64,000 nt of DNA from Blochmannia endosymbiont of Camponotus sp. (GTDB lineage Bacteria; Pseudomonadota; Gammaproteobacteria; Enterobacterales; Enterobacteriaceae): the NCBI RefSeq assembly GCF_023586085.1, contig NZ_CP097757.1:434001-498000 (forward strand), in the 5' to 3' direction. Made by a program: the position numbers and the translations under genes. This document shows, in pieces, positions 43,857 to 53,940 of the stretch. Numbering within the stretch: the stretch's first letter is position 1; the number at the start of each line of letters is the position of its first letter. The notes beneath the pieces are model-generated. The model was not told the DNA's origin, ran no database searches, and saw nothing but the letters and a program-made list of their open reading frames with translations.

Positions 43857-44618
43857 TCATTCTATCCCTTATAAATATAGAATATAAAACTTATTAGCAA
43901 AATCTGTTATATATATAGTCAACATACTGAAGCAAACTACATGTAGAAACCCATCTATATATAGATACCAAGATAATATAATTTATCTTATTTATTTAAA
44001 AATAATTCCAAAATTGTTGAGTAATAAATTGCAATCAAACATTTTTATGAAAACCCCTGCCATATAGATACTTTTCATCTGTTATTTACACCAAAAAAAT
44101 TATATTAATTTTTAATATTTACATTTATTCGCTTCCATTATCAAATATATATTTAAATTAATTTATTAAAAATCACAAACATTATTCCAGCATAGTTTGC
44201 ATCGTGCAAATAAATTACCAAATTCTAATAAATACTCACTAGCTACGTAAATAAAAACTTACTTTATTTATCATTTTTCACAAATATCTTCATTTTTTGT
44301 GTTTATAAAATAATTAAAATTAATAATAAGTTGCAATACACTTTATTTATAAATTTAATTGCCTATGAATCAAATTCTTGAATTACAAGCAATGAATATA
44401 ACATATATATGCAGATATAATTACATGCTTTAGTATAAATTAATTTTAATACGCCCTAAAATTTATAGGTTATAAAACTAATATACATTACATTTATTAA
44501 AAAAGTTATATGAATATTTAAATATTATTAATTTATATTAATATTCTATTTAATTTTACTTAAAACTATATTTAATATATAATAAGTTGTTTGTATATTA
44601 ATTAAACAAAAGAAATAC
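43857..44618. other. Divergent spacer of 0.76 kb, no gene recognised
   Basis: Between metK (minus) and speB (plus). In E. coli speA (about 2 kb) lies here and makes agmatine for SpeB; the gap is too short for it and no SpeA peptide is readable. It must hold promoters for both flanking genes. Confidence 0.6.
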
Positions 44619-45536
44619 ATGCATACTTTAAATTATAAATGTGATAACTCTTTATTTTCAAATGCTTTTGGATTTTTCAGATTTCCATTAGAATTTGATC
44701 CTTATAATAACAACAGTGACTGGGTAATTACTGGGGTCCCTTTTGACATGACTACTTCTGGGCGCGCAGGAAGTAGGTTTGGACCAACTGCTATTCGACA
44801 AGCATCTATAAATTTAGCCTGGGAACATTGTCGTTGGCCTTGGAATTTTAATATACGAGAAAATTTACATATAGTTGATTGCGGGGATTTAATATATAAA
44901 TCTGGAAATATAAAAGATTTCGTAAATTCTCTACAAAATCATGCTGAACATTTACTAATTTCTGGAAAAAAAATGCTATCACTTGGAGGTGATCATTACA
45001 TCACATTACCTATATTACGTGCATATTCAAAAATTTTTGGAAAAATCGCAATAATACACTTTGATGCACACGCAGATTACTACTACAATGATAGTAAATA
45101 TGATCATGGTGTTATTATATTACATGCGCTAAACGAAGAATTAATTGATCCTATACATTCAATACAAATTGGTATTCGCACTGAATACAAAAATAACTTT
45201 GGCTTTACAGTACTAGACGCAGAATATGTTAACGACATGCGTACAGATATTATTATAAATAAAATAAAATCAGTTGTTAAATCTTTTCCAATATATTTAA
45301 CATTTGATATTGATTGCTTAGATCCAGCTATAGCGCCTGGCACTGGGACCCCAGTAATTGGCGGACTAACAAGTTATCGTGTTCTAAAATTAATACGAAG
45401 TTTTACAAACTTAAATATTGTAGGTATTGATTTAGTAGAAGTAGCTCCAGCTTATGATTGCGCACAAATCACCGCTTTAGCGGCTGCTACATTGGGATTA
45501 GAAATCCTGTATACTCAAGCGAAATTAAAGAACTAA
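44619..45536 (+). CDS. speB: Agmatinase
   Basis: Hydrolyses agmatine to putrescine and urea, using two Mn ions. It has 305 residues (306 in E. coli). Mn ligands keep E. coli numbering: H126 in [11 protein letters not shown]149/H151/D153 in HFDAHADYY, and D230/D232 in [25 protein letters not shown] and the [18 protein letters not shown] end are conserved. The neighbouring arginine decarboxylase gene speA, usual source of agmatine, is missing from the expected place. Confidence 0.97.
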   Translation: MHTLNYKCDNSLFSNAFGFFRFPLEFDPYNNNSDWVITGVPFDMTTSGRAGSRFGPTAIRQASINLAWEHCRWPWNFNIRENLHIVDCGDLIYKSGNIKDFVNSLQNHAEHLLISGKKMLSLGGDHYITLPILRAYSKIFGKIAIIHFDAHADYYYNDSKYDHGVIILHALNEELIDPIHSIQIGIRTEYKNNFGFTVLDAEYVNDMRTDIIINKIKSVVKSFPIYLTFDIDCLDPAIAPGTGTPVIGGLTSYRVLKLIRSFTNLNIVGIDLVEVAPAYDCAQITALAAATLGLEILYTQAKLKN

Positions 45537-46055
45537 AAAATTTATTTTATATATTATTAGCTATTTAACAATTTTAATTAATAACCATACGAAAAACAAC
45601 AATATTAACTTATAAGATCACATTATATTTTCAATACCTGATGCTGATGCAACATCAATACTATAAAATTAAGCTAACTACTATACTTAATCGCTATATT
45701 ATTAAAATATAAAACCCATAAATAACTTGAAAATTAAATTATTGTTAAATAAGTTAAAGATGACTATATTCTGATAAAATATTTCATATTTTTCTATATA
45801 AATACCAATGCTACCAGTATATCATATACTATTTATAATTACATTAATTGTTTAAAAGTATTCATGTTATTAATTGATTAATAAATTAATAACAACCTAA
45901 ATTTATTCCAAATCGTATACTATTATTAAAAATTAATTGTTAAAAAATAAACTTAATTATTGAACATAATATATACAACGCAAGAAAAATATTTTTACTA
46001 TTAATATATGATTCTTTTATTAATATGTTTCTTTATACATAAAAGGTTTTCCATT
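45537..46055. other. Intergenic region, no gene recognised
   Basis: AT-rich spacer between speB and pgk. In E. coli these genes are separated by many others, including tktA and epd; none is legible. AAAAGG at 46041-46046 is the pgk ribosome binding site. Confidence 0.6.
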
Positions 46056-47231
46056 ATGAATATCATAAAAATAAGTGATTTAGACCTAACGGATAAACGT
46101 GTTTTAATTCGTTCCGATTTAAATGTACCTGTTAAAAACGGAATTATTACTTCTAATAGAAAAATTATTGCATCATTACCTACTATTGAATTAGCTTTAA
46201 GTAAAAGTAAATATGTTATGGTAGCTTCTCATCTAGGTCGACCAATAGAAGGAAGTTATGATGTAAAATTTTCTTTACAGCCCGTGGTTGAATATTTAAA
46301 AAAACAATTAATTAATCAAGATATAAAAAAAATACGGCTAGTTACAGATTATTTAGAAAACACAAACTTTATGGAAAAAGAGCTGTTAATTTTAGAAAAC
46401 GTACGATTTAATAAAGGAGAAAAAAAGGATGATGAGATTTTATCAAAAAAATATGCTATGTTATGTGATATATTTGTCATGGATGCATTTGGCAGCGCTC
46501 ATCGTACACAAGCTTCTACGCACGGTATAAGCAAATTTGTTTCTGTAGCCTGTTCTGGACTCTTACTACAAAAAGAATTGGAAGCCTTAAGTAAAGCATT
46601 ACATAATCCTATGAGACCAATGGTTGCAATAGTTGGCGGATCTAAAGTATCTACTAAATTAACTGTTCTGGACTCCTTATCAAAAATTTCAGATTACCTT
46701 ATAGTAGGAGGAGGTATCGCAAATACCTTCTTAGCAGCTCAAGGAAAAAAAGTAGGTAAATCTTTATATGAAGAAGAACTAATACTTACAGCAAAACGAC
46801 TTTTAGAAAATTGTGATATACCTACCCTTACTGACGTAAGAGTGAGTACAGAATTTTCAGAAACTGCTCAAGCAACTATGAAAGCTGTAATTGATATTAA
46901 AGATGATGAGCAAATTCTTGATTTAGGTGATGAGTCTATTGCTAGAATATTAGATATCTTAAAATGTGCTAAAACTATTCTTTGGAATGGCCCTATTGGA
47001 GTATTTGAATTTCCAAACTTTAGAACAGGCACAGAAATGATATCTCATGCTATTGCTAAAAGTAATGCTTTTTCTATTGTTGGGGGAGGCGATACCTTAA
47101 TGGCTATTGATTTTTTTGGAGTTTCTGATCAGATTTCTTATATTTCTACCGGAGGTGGTGCTTTCTTAGAATTTATTGAAGGAAAAACATTTCCATCGGT
47201 AAAATTGCTTGAAAAACATGCTATTAAATAA
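46056..47231 (+). CDS. pgk: Phosphoglycerate kinase
   Basis: Transfers phosphate from 1,3-bisphosphoglycerate to ADP in glycolysis. ATG 46056 ([20 protein letters not shown]) aligns with E. coli and has AAAAGG 9 nt before it; an upstream in-frame ATG at 46008 is unlikely. It has 391 residues (387 in E. coli). [32 protein letters not shown] and [14 protein letters not shown] form the substrate side, [16 protein letters not shown] the hinge, and [13 protein letters not shown] the nucleotide loop. fbaA follows after 110 nt. Confidence 0.98.
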   Translation: MNIIKISDLDLTDKRVLIRSDLNVPVKNGIITSNRKIIASLPTIELALSKSKYVMVASHLGRPIEGSYDVKFSLQPVVEYLKKQLINQDIKKIRLVTDYLENTNFMEKELLILENVRFNKGEKKDDEILSKKYAMLCDIFVMDAFGSAHRTQASTHGISKFVSVACSGLLLQKELEALSKALHNPMRPMVAIVGGSKVSTKLTVLDSLSKISDYLIVGGGIANTFLAAQGKKVGKSLYEEELILTAKRLLENCDIPTLTDVRVSTEFSETAQATMKAVIDIKDDEQILDLGDESIARILDILKCAKTILWNGPIGVFEFPNFRTGTEMISHAIAKSNAFSIVGGGDTLMAIDFFGVSDQISYISTGGGAFLEFIEGKTFPSVKLLEKHAIK

Positions 47232-47341
47232 TTAAAAGTATACATATCATAGATTAATAAGTATTATATATGAAGATACATATAGAATGTATATAAATAC
47301 ATACTATATCGATACATATTTGTCAAAAAAGAAGAAAATAA

Positions 47342-48424
47342 ATGATTAAGATTATTAATTCTATAAAACCAGGTGTAGTTACTGGAAACGATGTCCAGAA
47401 GATATTTGATCTTGCAAAGAAAAATAATTTTGCTTTGCCGGCAGTAAACTGTATAGGTATGGATTCAATTAATGCTGCATTAGAAGCTGCATCTAATATG
47501 CGGTCTCCAATTATTTTACAGTTTTCTAAAAAAGGATCTTCTTTTATGGCAGGATATGGTTTAAGTAACCATAAAGACGATAATTCTACGGCAGTATTAG
47601 GAGCTATTTCTGGAAGTTTACACGTACACCATATTGCTAAACACTATAACATCCCTGTTATTTTGCACACTGATCATTGCACTAAAAAGAATTTATCTTG
47701 GATCGATGCTCTACTAGACTTAGGATCCAAACATTTTCATAAAACCGGTAGCCCATTATTTTCATCTCATATGATAGACTTATCTGAAGAATCTTTAAAA
47801 GAAAATATAGAAATTAGCTCAAAGTATTTGAGTCGTATGGATAAATTAAATATGACTTTAGAAATAGAATTAGGTTGCACTGGAGGGGAAGAAGATGGTA
47901 TTGATCATCATCATTTGAATCATGAACTTTTATACACAAATCCAGAAGATATAGCTTATGCTTATGAAAAATTACATGTTATCAGCCCACGGTTCATTAT
48001 AGCTGCATCATTTGGAAATGTTCATGGTGTATATAAGCCTGGAAATGTGCGATTAGATCCAAAAATACTTCAGAGATCACAAAAATATATTTCTAAAAAA
48101 TTTGGATTACCTAACAACTTTTTAAGTTTAGTATTTCATGGAGGGTCTGGATCTACAGAAAAAGAAATTAAAGAAGCCATCAGTTATGGTATTGTAAAAA
48201 TGAACATTGATACCGATATACAATGGGTTACTTGGGAAGGAATTTTAAAATACTACCAATACAATAAACACTTTCTCCAAACTCAATTAGGTAACCCACA
48301 TGGACGCGAGCAACCAAATAAAAAATTTTATGACCCGCGAGTTTGGATTCGTGCAGGACAAAAATCAATGGTTAAATACTTAGAAAAAATATTTTCTACT
48401 TTAAACGCTATCAATATTTTATAA
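47342..48424 (+). CDS. fbaA: Class II fructose-bisphosphate aldolase
   Basis: Splits fructose 1,6-bisphosphate, or joins the triose phosphates, with a zinc ion. It has 360 residues (359 in E. coli). LHTDHC (about 108-113) holds the catalytic Asp and a zinc-binding His; ELGCTGGEEDGIDHHH contains conserved acidic residues; SFGNVHGVYKPGNVRL and LVFHGGSGSTEKEI carry the other His ligands; MNIDTDIQWVTWEGI binds phosphate. The order pgk-fbaA matches E. coli. Confidence 0.98.
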   Translation: MIKIINSIKPGVVTGNDVQKIFDLAKKNNFALPAVNCIGMDSINAALEAASNMRSPIILQFSKKGSSFMAGYGLSNHKDDNSTAVLGAISGSLHVHHIAKHYNIPVILHTDHCTKKNLSWIDALLDLGSKHFHKTGSPLFSSHMIDLSEESLKENIEISSKYLSRMDKLNMTLEIELGCTGGEEDGIDHHHLNHELLYTNPEDIAYAYEKLHVISPRFIIAASFGNVHGVYKPGNVRLDPKILQRSQKYISKKFGLPNNFLSLVFHGGSGSTEKEIKEAISYGIVKMNIDTDIQWVTWEGILKYYQYNKHFLQTQLGNPHGREQPNKKFYDPRVWIRAGQKSMVKYLEKIFSTLNAINIL

Positions 48425-48760
48425 TAATTATTTTTTGTTCATAAAATTTTAAGTATATTAAAACAGATTATACATCGACAAAACCGAAATCATTTCAAAT
48501 TAAACTCGATGTATACTGCTAGCTATACCTAGAAACAATATTTAATTCAAATATCAATATAAATTATAAAATTTGTTGCTCAAATCAGAAAATTACCATG
48601 CATTGTATAATGCAATAGTCCGATGTATGAGTTTAATTCACATTAAATGTCATTTTTGATATATAGTAAATAAAAGTCCTTGTCAGAAATTGAGCAAATA
48701 ATAGAAATTAAAAATAGTATGCATTAAATATCCAATATATACGCCACGTATAGGTGTAAT
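48425..48760. other. Intergenic region, no gene recognised
   Basis: AT-rich spacer between fbaA and rpiA. E. coli has mscS, argO and several more here; nothing readable remains. One weak 6-bp hairpin near 48600 is within chance. Confidence 0.55.
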
Positions 48761-49417
48761 ATGATAAAAGAAAAATTAAAAAAATCAGTAGGTTGGGCAG
48801 CTTTGAAATATATTCAGTCTAGCAGAATTATAGGGATAGGAACAGGTTCTACTATTACATATTTTATTGAAGCATTGAATAGCATAAAAGAAAAAATAGA
48901 AGGTGTAGTTTCTAGCTCAAACTATTCATCCAATCAATTAAAAAAATTGGGTATTCCTATATACAATCTTAATAATTTAGATGAGCTAGACGTATATGTT
49001 GATAGCGCAGATGAAATTGATACTCATATGCAAATGATTAAAGGTGGAGGGGGAGCCTTAACTAAAGAAAAAATTATTGCTGCTGCAGCTAAAAAATTTA
49101 TTTGTATTGTTGACAGTAGTAAACAAGTAAATATATTAGGACGTGGACCACTACCAATAGAAGTTATTCCTATGGCTCGTTCATTAGTGGCAAGAGAATT
49201 AGTACGTTTAGGTGGCTTACCAGAATATCGGCGTAATGTAATTACTGAAAATGGTAATAATATTTTAGATGTATACAATATGAAAATTTCTAATGCATCG
49301 TTATTAGAAACAAAAATTAACAATATTCCAGGAGTAGTAAGTGTTGGTATATTCGCACAAAGACGAGCAGATATCGTATTAATTGGAACAAAAGAAGGTA
49401 TAAAAACAATTATTTAA
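48761..49417 (+). CDS. rpiA: Ribose-5-phosphate isomerase A
   Basis: Interconverts ribose 5-phosphate and ribulose 5-phosphate. It has 218 residues (219 in E. coli). [15 protein letters not shown] is the phosphate-binding loop; [20 protein letters not shown] contains the catalytic Asp pair and Lys, and ALTKEKIIA the conserved Glu. [20 protein letters not shown] and [13 protein letters not shown] are typical. It converges on ygfA. Confidence 0.97.
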   Translation: MIKEKLKKSVGWAALKYIQSSRIIGIGTGSTITYFIEALNSIKEKIEGVVSSSNYSSNQLKKLGIPIYNLNNLDELDVYVDSADEIDTHMQMIKGGGGALTKEKIIAAAAKKFICIVDSSKQVNILGRGPLPIEVIPMARSLVARELVRLGGLPEYRRNVITENGNNILDVYNMKISNASLLETKINNIPGVVSVGIFAQRRADIVLIGTKEGIKTII

Positions 49418-49675
49418 TTCTTTATATACACTTACAATTCAATTCTAAATAAATATATAAACCATAAAATAGTTCTATTTTCAGTAATACCAACAAATGT
49501 ACACATTTTAGTATAACTGAAAAATCAGAAAAATTGGGCAACAAACTAAATTAATTAATATTCATTATGAAAATTATAAAAATTAAGCATTTATGTTAAG
49601 AAAATATAACTTATTTATAATAATAAAATATTATAAGTAATAATATATACCCTTCAGAACAATAATATATGTTAT

Positions 49676-50287
49676 CTAACAAACATCTGAAATTAAACGA
49701 TAGGATGGGGTGACAATTTCTGGTAACGTAAGATCCCATTGATCCATAGGAAGCAATTGAGTAGGTATTCTTTGAAAGTCATATGCTAACCCTATAGGTA
49801 CATAATTACTCTGATGTTTCCAATTTTGTAAGGTTCTATCATAAAAACCACCACCCATTCCTAATCGATTCCCATGATTATCAAATGCAACTAACGGAAC
49901 AAATATAACATTTAGTTGTTCTATTGGTATAATGGAATTAGCATTCCATTCAGGTTCATATATACTTAAACGATTATATATGAGAGGCGTTGAAAACGTA
50001 TATCGTAAAAATAATAAACATTGATCTTCTGAATAAGGCAAAACTGGTAAATATATTTGTTTATGCATACATAATAAAGTCCTAATAAGTAAAGAAGTCC
50101 TTATTTCTCCATCAAAATTAATAAATACCGCTATACGTTTTGATTTATGTACGTAATCCATAGTCATAATCTTATTAGTGATGAGTTGAGCTGCTATATA
50201 TTGCTCTCGAAATGTTAAAGAACGGCGCACAATGCGTATATACTCACGAATAGATCTTTTATATAATTTCTTATGACAGATGTACAT
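49676..50287 (-). CDS. ygfA: 5-formyltetrahydrofolate cyclo-ligase
   Basis: ATP-dependent enzyme turning 5-formyl-THF into 5,10-methenyl-THF, which recycles folate; also named fau. It has 203 residues (182 in E. coli); the extra residues are at the N-terminus (MYICHKKLYKRSIREYIR), so a later start is possible. AVFINFDGEIRTSLLI, IYLPVLPY and the signature FDNHGNRLGMGGGFYDRTLQ are conserved, as is the end DLTLPEIVTPS. In E. coli it follows zapA and the 6S RNA gene. Confidence 0.93.
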   Translation of the reverse strand: MYICHKKLYKRSIREYIRIVRRSLTFREQYIAAQLITNKIMTMDYVHKSKRIAVFINFDGEIRTSLLIRTLLCMHKQIYLPVLPYSEDQCLLFLRYTFSTPLIYNRLSIYEPEWNANSIIPIEQLNVIFVPLVAFDNHGNRLGMGGGFYDRTLQNWKHQSNYVPIGLAYDFQRIPTQLLPMDQWDLTLPEIVTPSYRLISDVC

Positions 50288-50408
50288 ATTATCTATTATC
50301 GTAGTATATCATAAATTTATATATTTTTATTCTAAAACAAAGTTAAAGTAAAATACGATGCATTCAATCATATTAATTATTTTATCATGCAATGCGAACA
50401 AATATGAT

Positions 50409-50753
50409 CTATATATGTTTAGAGCATTCTAGTGTTCCATCAACTCGCTCAGTAATATGAACGTGCGTAATTAAAGCTTTTTCAATTGTTTTTTGTAATA
50501 ATAAAATATGTTGCTCAATATTAGCTGCATATTCACGTGTTTTCAATTTTTCTTGGGTTAACTCATAACATATATTTAAAGCAGCTATAAATACTAATTG
50601 TTCAGCATTAGTCACTCTTGTCTTAATTTTTAAATCCTGTAAACGTTTAGTTAAATCTTCTACCGCCTTATTTAAAGCATCTTTTTGTTTAGACGGACAA
50701 TTAATCCGTAATGTTCGGCCAAAAATTTGAATATCGATCGGTTTTTCAGACAT
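50409..50753 (-). CDS. zapA: Cell division protein ZapA
   Basis: Small coiled-coil protein that bundles FtsZ filaments in the division ring. I start at ATG 50753 ([20 protein letters not shown]), which matches E. coli and follows AGGAAAG; an in-frame start at 50807 lacks support. It has 114 residues (109 in E. coli). [20 protein letters not shown] and the coiled-coil [20 protein letters not shown] are conserved. Upstream in E. coli are ygfB and the pepP-ubiH-visC group; here ubiH is divergent. Confidence 0.96.
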   Translation of the reverse strand: MSEKPIDIQIFGRTLRINCPSKQKDALNKAVEDLTKRLQDLKIKTRVTNAEQLVFIAALNICYELTQEKLKTREYAANIEQHILLLQKTIEKALITHVHITERVDGTLECSKHI

Positions 50754-51477
50754 ATTTCTTTCCTGGCATTTTATTTTAGATTTTTCAGTGATCGTACAAT
50801 ATAACAATGTGTATCATATAGTTTATATACATGCAAAACTTGTATTTTATAAATCTTAAATAAAAAATAAAACTGCTTTCGGTTTACTATAAAATTTTTT
50901 GAAAAAATTAATATAATTAATATGTATTTAAATATGATCTAAAAATCTATGTATTTTAAAACCCTTATAACAGGTTTTATATAAACTATGCGCAGATCTA
51001 CACATCACCTATGCAGTTAAATTATCTTATCAGATGAACCAAAATAAAAATATACTTAATATATAAATTCTACAATATATTAAGCAGTTCCAAATAATTC
51101 GGTTATTACAAATGATCACTAATTTCATTTAAAACATAAGATTATTTTCTATAAAACCCAATAACTCATAATTATATTCTAGCAACATATAACATTTCAT
51201 ATATCATAATTTAATGATATAAATAGATTTCATCTTCTATTATAAATTAATAATGCGCCAAATTAAATTTAATCGATATATATTTTTAAATTAAATACTT
51301 GATTTTTACCAAGATATTTTATATATACACAATACAGTTTAAACATCACACTTAAATAATATACTATACTGTAAAAATATACTAAATATTAGTATATAGA
51401 ATCTAATCATATTAATTTATATGTTATAGTTTTTAAACATTAAAATTTTTTATATTTATGCGTTAAATAAATACTTT
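50754..51477. other. Divergent spacer of 0.72 kb, no gene recognised
   Basis: Between zapA (minus) and ubiH (plus). In E. coli ygfB and pepP lie here; no readable trace. It has an AT-rich composition with several runs of A and T. Confidence 0.6.
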
Positions 51478-52666
51478 ATGTCTATTATTATACATGGTGG
51501 AGGAATGACAGGTGCGCTACTGGCGTTAATGTTATGCAAATTAACTAAAGGAGATTTAGAAATATCTTTAATAGAACAACATTCTCCTTACTGTTATGAT
51601 ACACAATTATCTTTGAATATATATCCTCCCCATGCAATAGCATTATCACGAGGAGCTTATTATGAATTGATACGAATTAATATAGCTTCAATTTTATCTT
51701 CTTGCGCTACTGTCATAAAACAAGTAGAAATTAGTGAATACAATAGATTACATGAAGTATTCATTAATGCTCAAGATCATCAATTATCAGAATTAGGTTA
51801 TGTTGTCGAGCTAAATATTTTTAGAAAAAAGTTATTTAATTTTTTACAAAAAAAATCGAGTGTAACCATATATTGTCCCGCTACTCTGATAAAAATTAAA
51901 CGCGAAAAAAAAAAACATAATCACTTTAGATAATGGTCATCAAATAGTTTCAAAATTAATAGTAGCAGCAGATGGCGCAAATTCAACACTAGCTACTAAC
52001 TGCGGTATGAAATGGTTTAGGTATAATTATCAACAAATTGCTGTAGTTTCTAAAATTACTACTGAAATACCTCATTTTGGCAGAGCTTTTGAAAAATTTA
52101 CAGAACATGGCCCATTAGCTGTATTACCCATGTCCAATAATTTTAGTTTTTTGATTTGGTGCATATCTAATAAACAACATCAAGAAGTATCTAGATGGGA
52201 CAAAAAAAAATTTTCTCAAAAACTACAAAATATATTTGGGTGGAAATTAGGAAAAATTTTAAATATAGAAACACGATATTTTTATGATCTCTGGCTAACA
52301 CGCGCTCAGAGCCACATTAGTCACAGGCTAGCGTTAGTTGGAAATGCAGCCCAAAATTTACATCCTATAGCTGGACAAGGATTTAATCTTGGATTACGTG
52401 ATGTTGTAGTATTATCAAAAATAATTACACAAGCATTATATCAAAATATAGATATTGGAGATTATTCTGTGCTAAATACATATCAAAAACATAGATATTT
52501 AGATCAATATAGAACTATTAAAATCACCGATGGATTAGTACGTTTGTTCAGTAATCATTATCTACCATTAATTTTTGCTCGAAACGTAGGTTTATTTTTT
52601 GTTAGCTACAGTACTTTTCTGCAACGTCTTTTAGTGAACACGATATTAAATTGGAAAACTGATTAA
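51478..52666 (+). pseudogene. ubiH: 2-octaprenyl-6-methoxyphenol hydroxylase, interrupted by a poly(A) frameshift
   Basis: FAD monooxygenase of ubiquinone synthesis. The first frame (51478-51933) reads MSIIIHGGGMTGALLALMLC (FAD GxGxxG region) and stops after an A11 run at 51905-51915. The next frame, open from about 51917, continues the alignment without loss: ITLDNGHQIVSKLIVAADGA, then GRAFEKFTEHGPLAVLPMS and LVGNAAQNLHPIAGQGFNLG. Removing one A joins the frames into about 395 residues (392 in E. coli). The rest is well conserved, which suggests a very recent mutation or rescue by transcriptional slippage, known for poly(A) tracts in Buchnera and Blochmannia. A sequencing error is also possible. 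Confidence 0.92.
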
Positions 52667-52690
52667 TTTTTATTAAGATAAAACAATAAT

Positions 52691-53914
52691 GTGGAAAATT
52701 TTGACATACTTATTATAAATCAAGGAATTTCCGGGTTAGCATTAGCATGTGGGTTAAATGATTATTTTCGTATTGCAATTATAGAACACAGAAATCATTC
52801 AAATATTTCTGAAACAGATCAACAAAATATTACAACGTCTTTAGTTAATATCACCAGTTTAAAAATACTTCAGTATCTAAAAATATGGAGCCAGGACATA
52901 GCACATTTTTCTAGTTTATTAGATAAATTAGAAATCCTTAAAAAAAATAATATAAAAAAAACTGTTTTTAATTCCGGCTATTTGGGATACCTTGAACTAG
53001 GATACATCATTGATGACTGTTTAATATATCAGGCTCTAGTTAATCGTGCACGACAATTAAGAAATATCATATTTATAGATTCAAATTCACCTAATACAAT
53101 AAGTTATCATGAAGATTTCGCGCTTATTACAGTAAATAATAACTACATACTCAAAGCTAAATTAGTAATAGGCGCAGATGGTGTCGATTCTTTAATAAGA
53201 AAAAACACAAATATTGCATTATTATTTAAAGATACAAAATATTATGGATTAACGACTAGCATTTGTACTGAACAAAGCCATAAAAACACTCTTCGTTTTA
53301 TCATTCATAATGATGGCTTGTTAATATTATTACCATTAAAAAACACACATCTTTCCGTTGTTTTTTGGCTGTTACCACCACATGCAGCCAAAAAGTACCT
53401 ATATGTATCTAATCCCGCTCAACGTATTAATTATGATTTAATTAAAATCTGTAATATATTAGGTCAATGTATTATACATGATAATACAAAACATAAAATT
53501 TTTATACCGAGAATACAATACGCGCATAATTTTATAAAACATCGTTTAATCCTGCTAGGAAAATCTGCATATCTTGCATGTCCTTTATTTTTTCAAAATA
53601 TTAATTTAGAACTTATGGATACAGCAATTCTATTAAATTATCTAAAGAAACTAAGAAAAAATAATAAAGATATTGGGCGTTATGATTATTTAAAATGTTA
53701 TGAACGTAGTATAAAATATAGGATAACTAAAAATCTTATAAATATCCCCTATATTCACATGTTACTCCATGATAAAAATTATTTCTTAGAATATGTACAA
53801 TATTTTATTTTTTATCTCATCAACACCATACCCAATTCCAAAATACGCATATTACGTTATATTATGGGTTTAGATGATCTACCAAAATGGTTGCTACGGG
53901 ATCGTTATGATTAA
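52691..53914 (+). CDS. ubiI: UbiI/VisC-type ubiquinone hydroxylase, FAD motifs degenerate
   Basis: By position after ubiH and overall similarity this is UbiI (VisC), which hydroxylates C5 of the ubiquinone ring. The start is GTG 52691. It has 407 residues (400 in E. coli), open throughout. The central ADG motif (LVIGADGVDSLIR) and the end IMGLDDLPKWLL are conserved. However, the N-terminal nucleotide motif is INQGISG (family GGGMVG), and the second FAD motif reads LLGKSAYLACPLFFQNINLE where the family has LVGDAAH...P.AGQGVNLG. Loss of the ribose-binding Asp and of GQG predicts poor FAD binding. Possibly a cryptic pseudogene, or a non-catalytic subunit. Confidence 0.88.
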   Translation: MENFDILIINQGISGLALACGLNDYFRIAIIEHRNHSNISETDQQNITTSLVNITSLKILQYLKIWSQDIAHFSSLLDKLEILKKNNIKKTVFNSGYLGYLELGYIIDDCLIYQALVNRARQLRNIIFIDSNSPNTISYHEDFALITVNNNYILKAKLVIGADGVDSLIRKNTNIALLFKDTKYYGLTTSICTEQSHKNTLRFIIHNDGLLILLPLKNTHLSVVFWLLPPHAAKKYLYVSNPAQRINYDLIKICNILGQCIIHDNTKHKIFIPRIQYAHNFIKHRLILLGKSAYLACPLFFQNINLELMDTAILLNYLKKLRKNNKDIGRYDYLKCYERSIKYRITKNLINIPYIHMLLHDKNYFLEYVQYFIFYLINTIPNSKIRILRYIMGLDDLPKWLLRDRYD

Positions 53915-53940
53915 AAAATGTTTATATAAAATTTTAAAAA

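Noticed and set aside
43857-44618. Met-box operators or a SAM riboswitch upstream of metK
   Set aside because: No AGACGTCT-like tandem sites or riboswitch core could be read on the minus strand of this spacer.
50288-50408. 6S RNA (ssrS) expected between zapA and ygfA
   Set aside because: Only 121 bp are available, and no closing stem or conserved core could be read on the minus strand.
52007-52666. Separate gene starting at ATG 52007 after the first ubiH fragment
   Set aside because: Alignment to UbiH continues through the sequence before this ATG in the same frame, from about 51917, so it is the 3' part of ubiH and not an independent gene.
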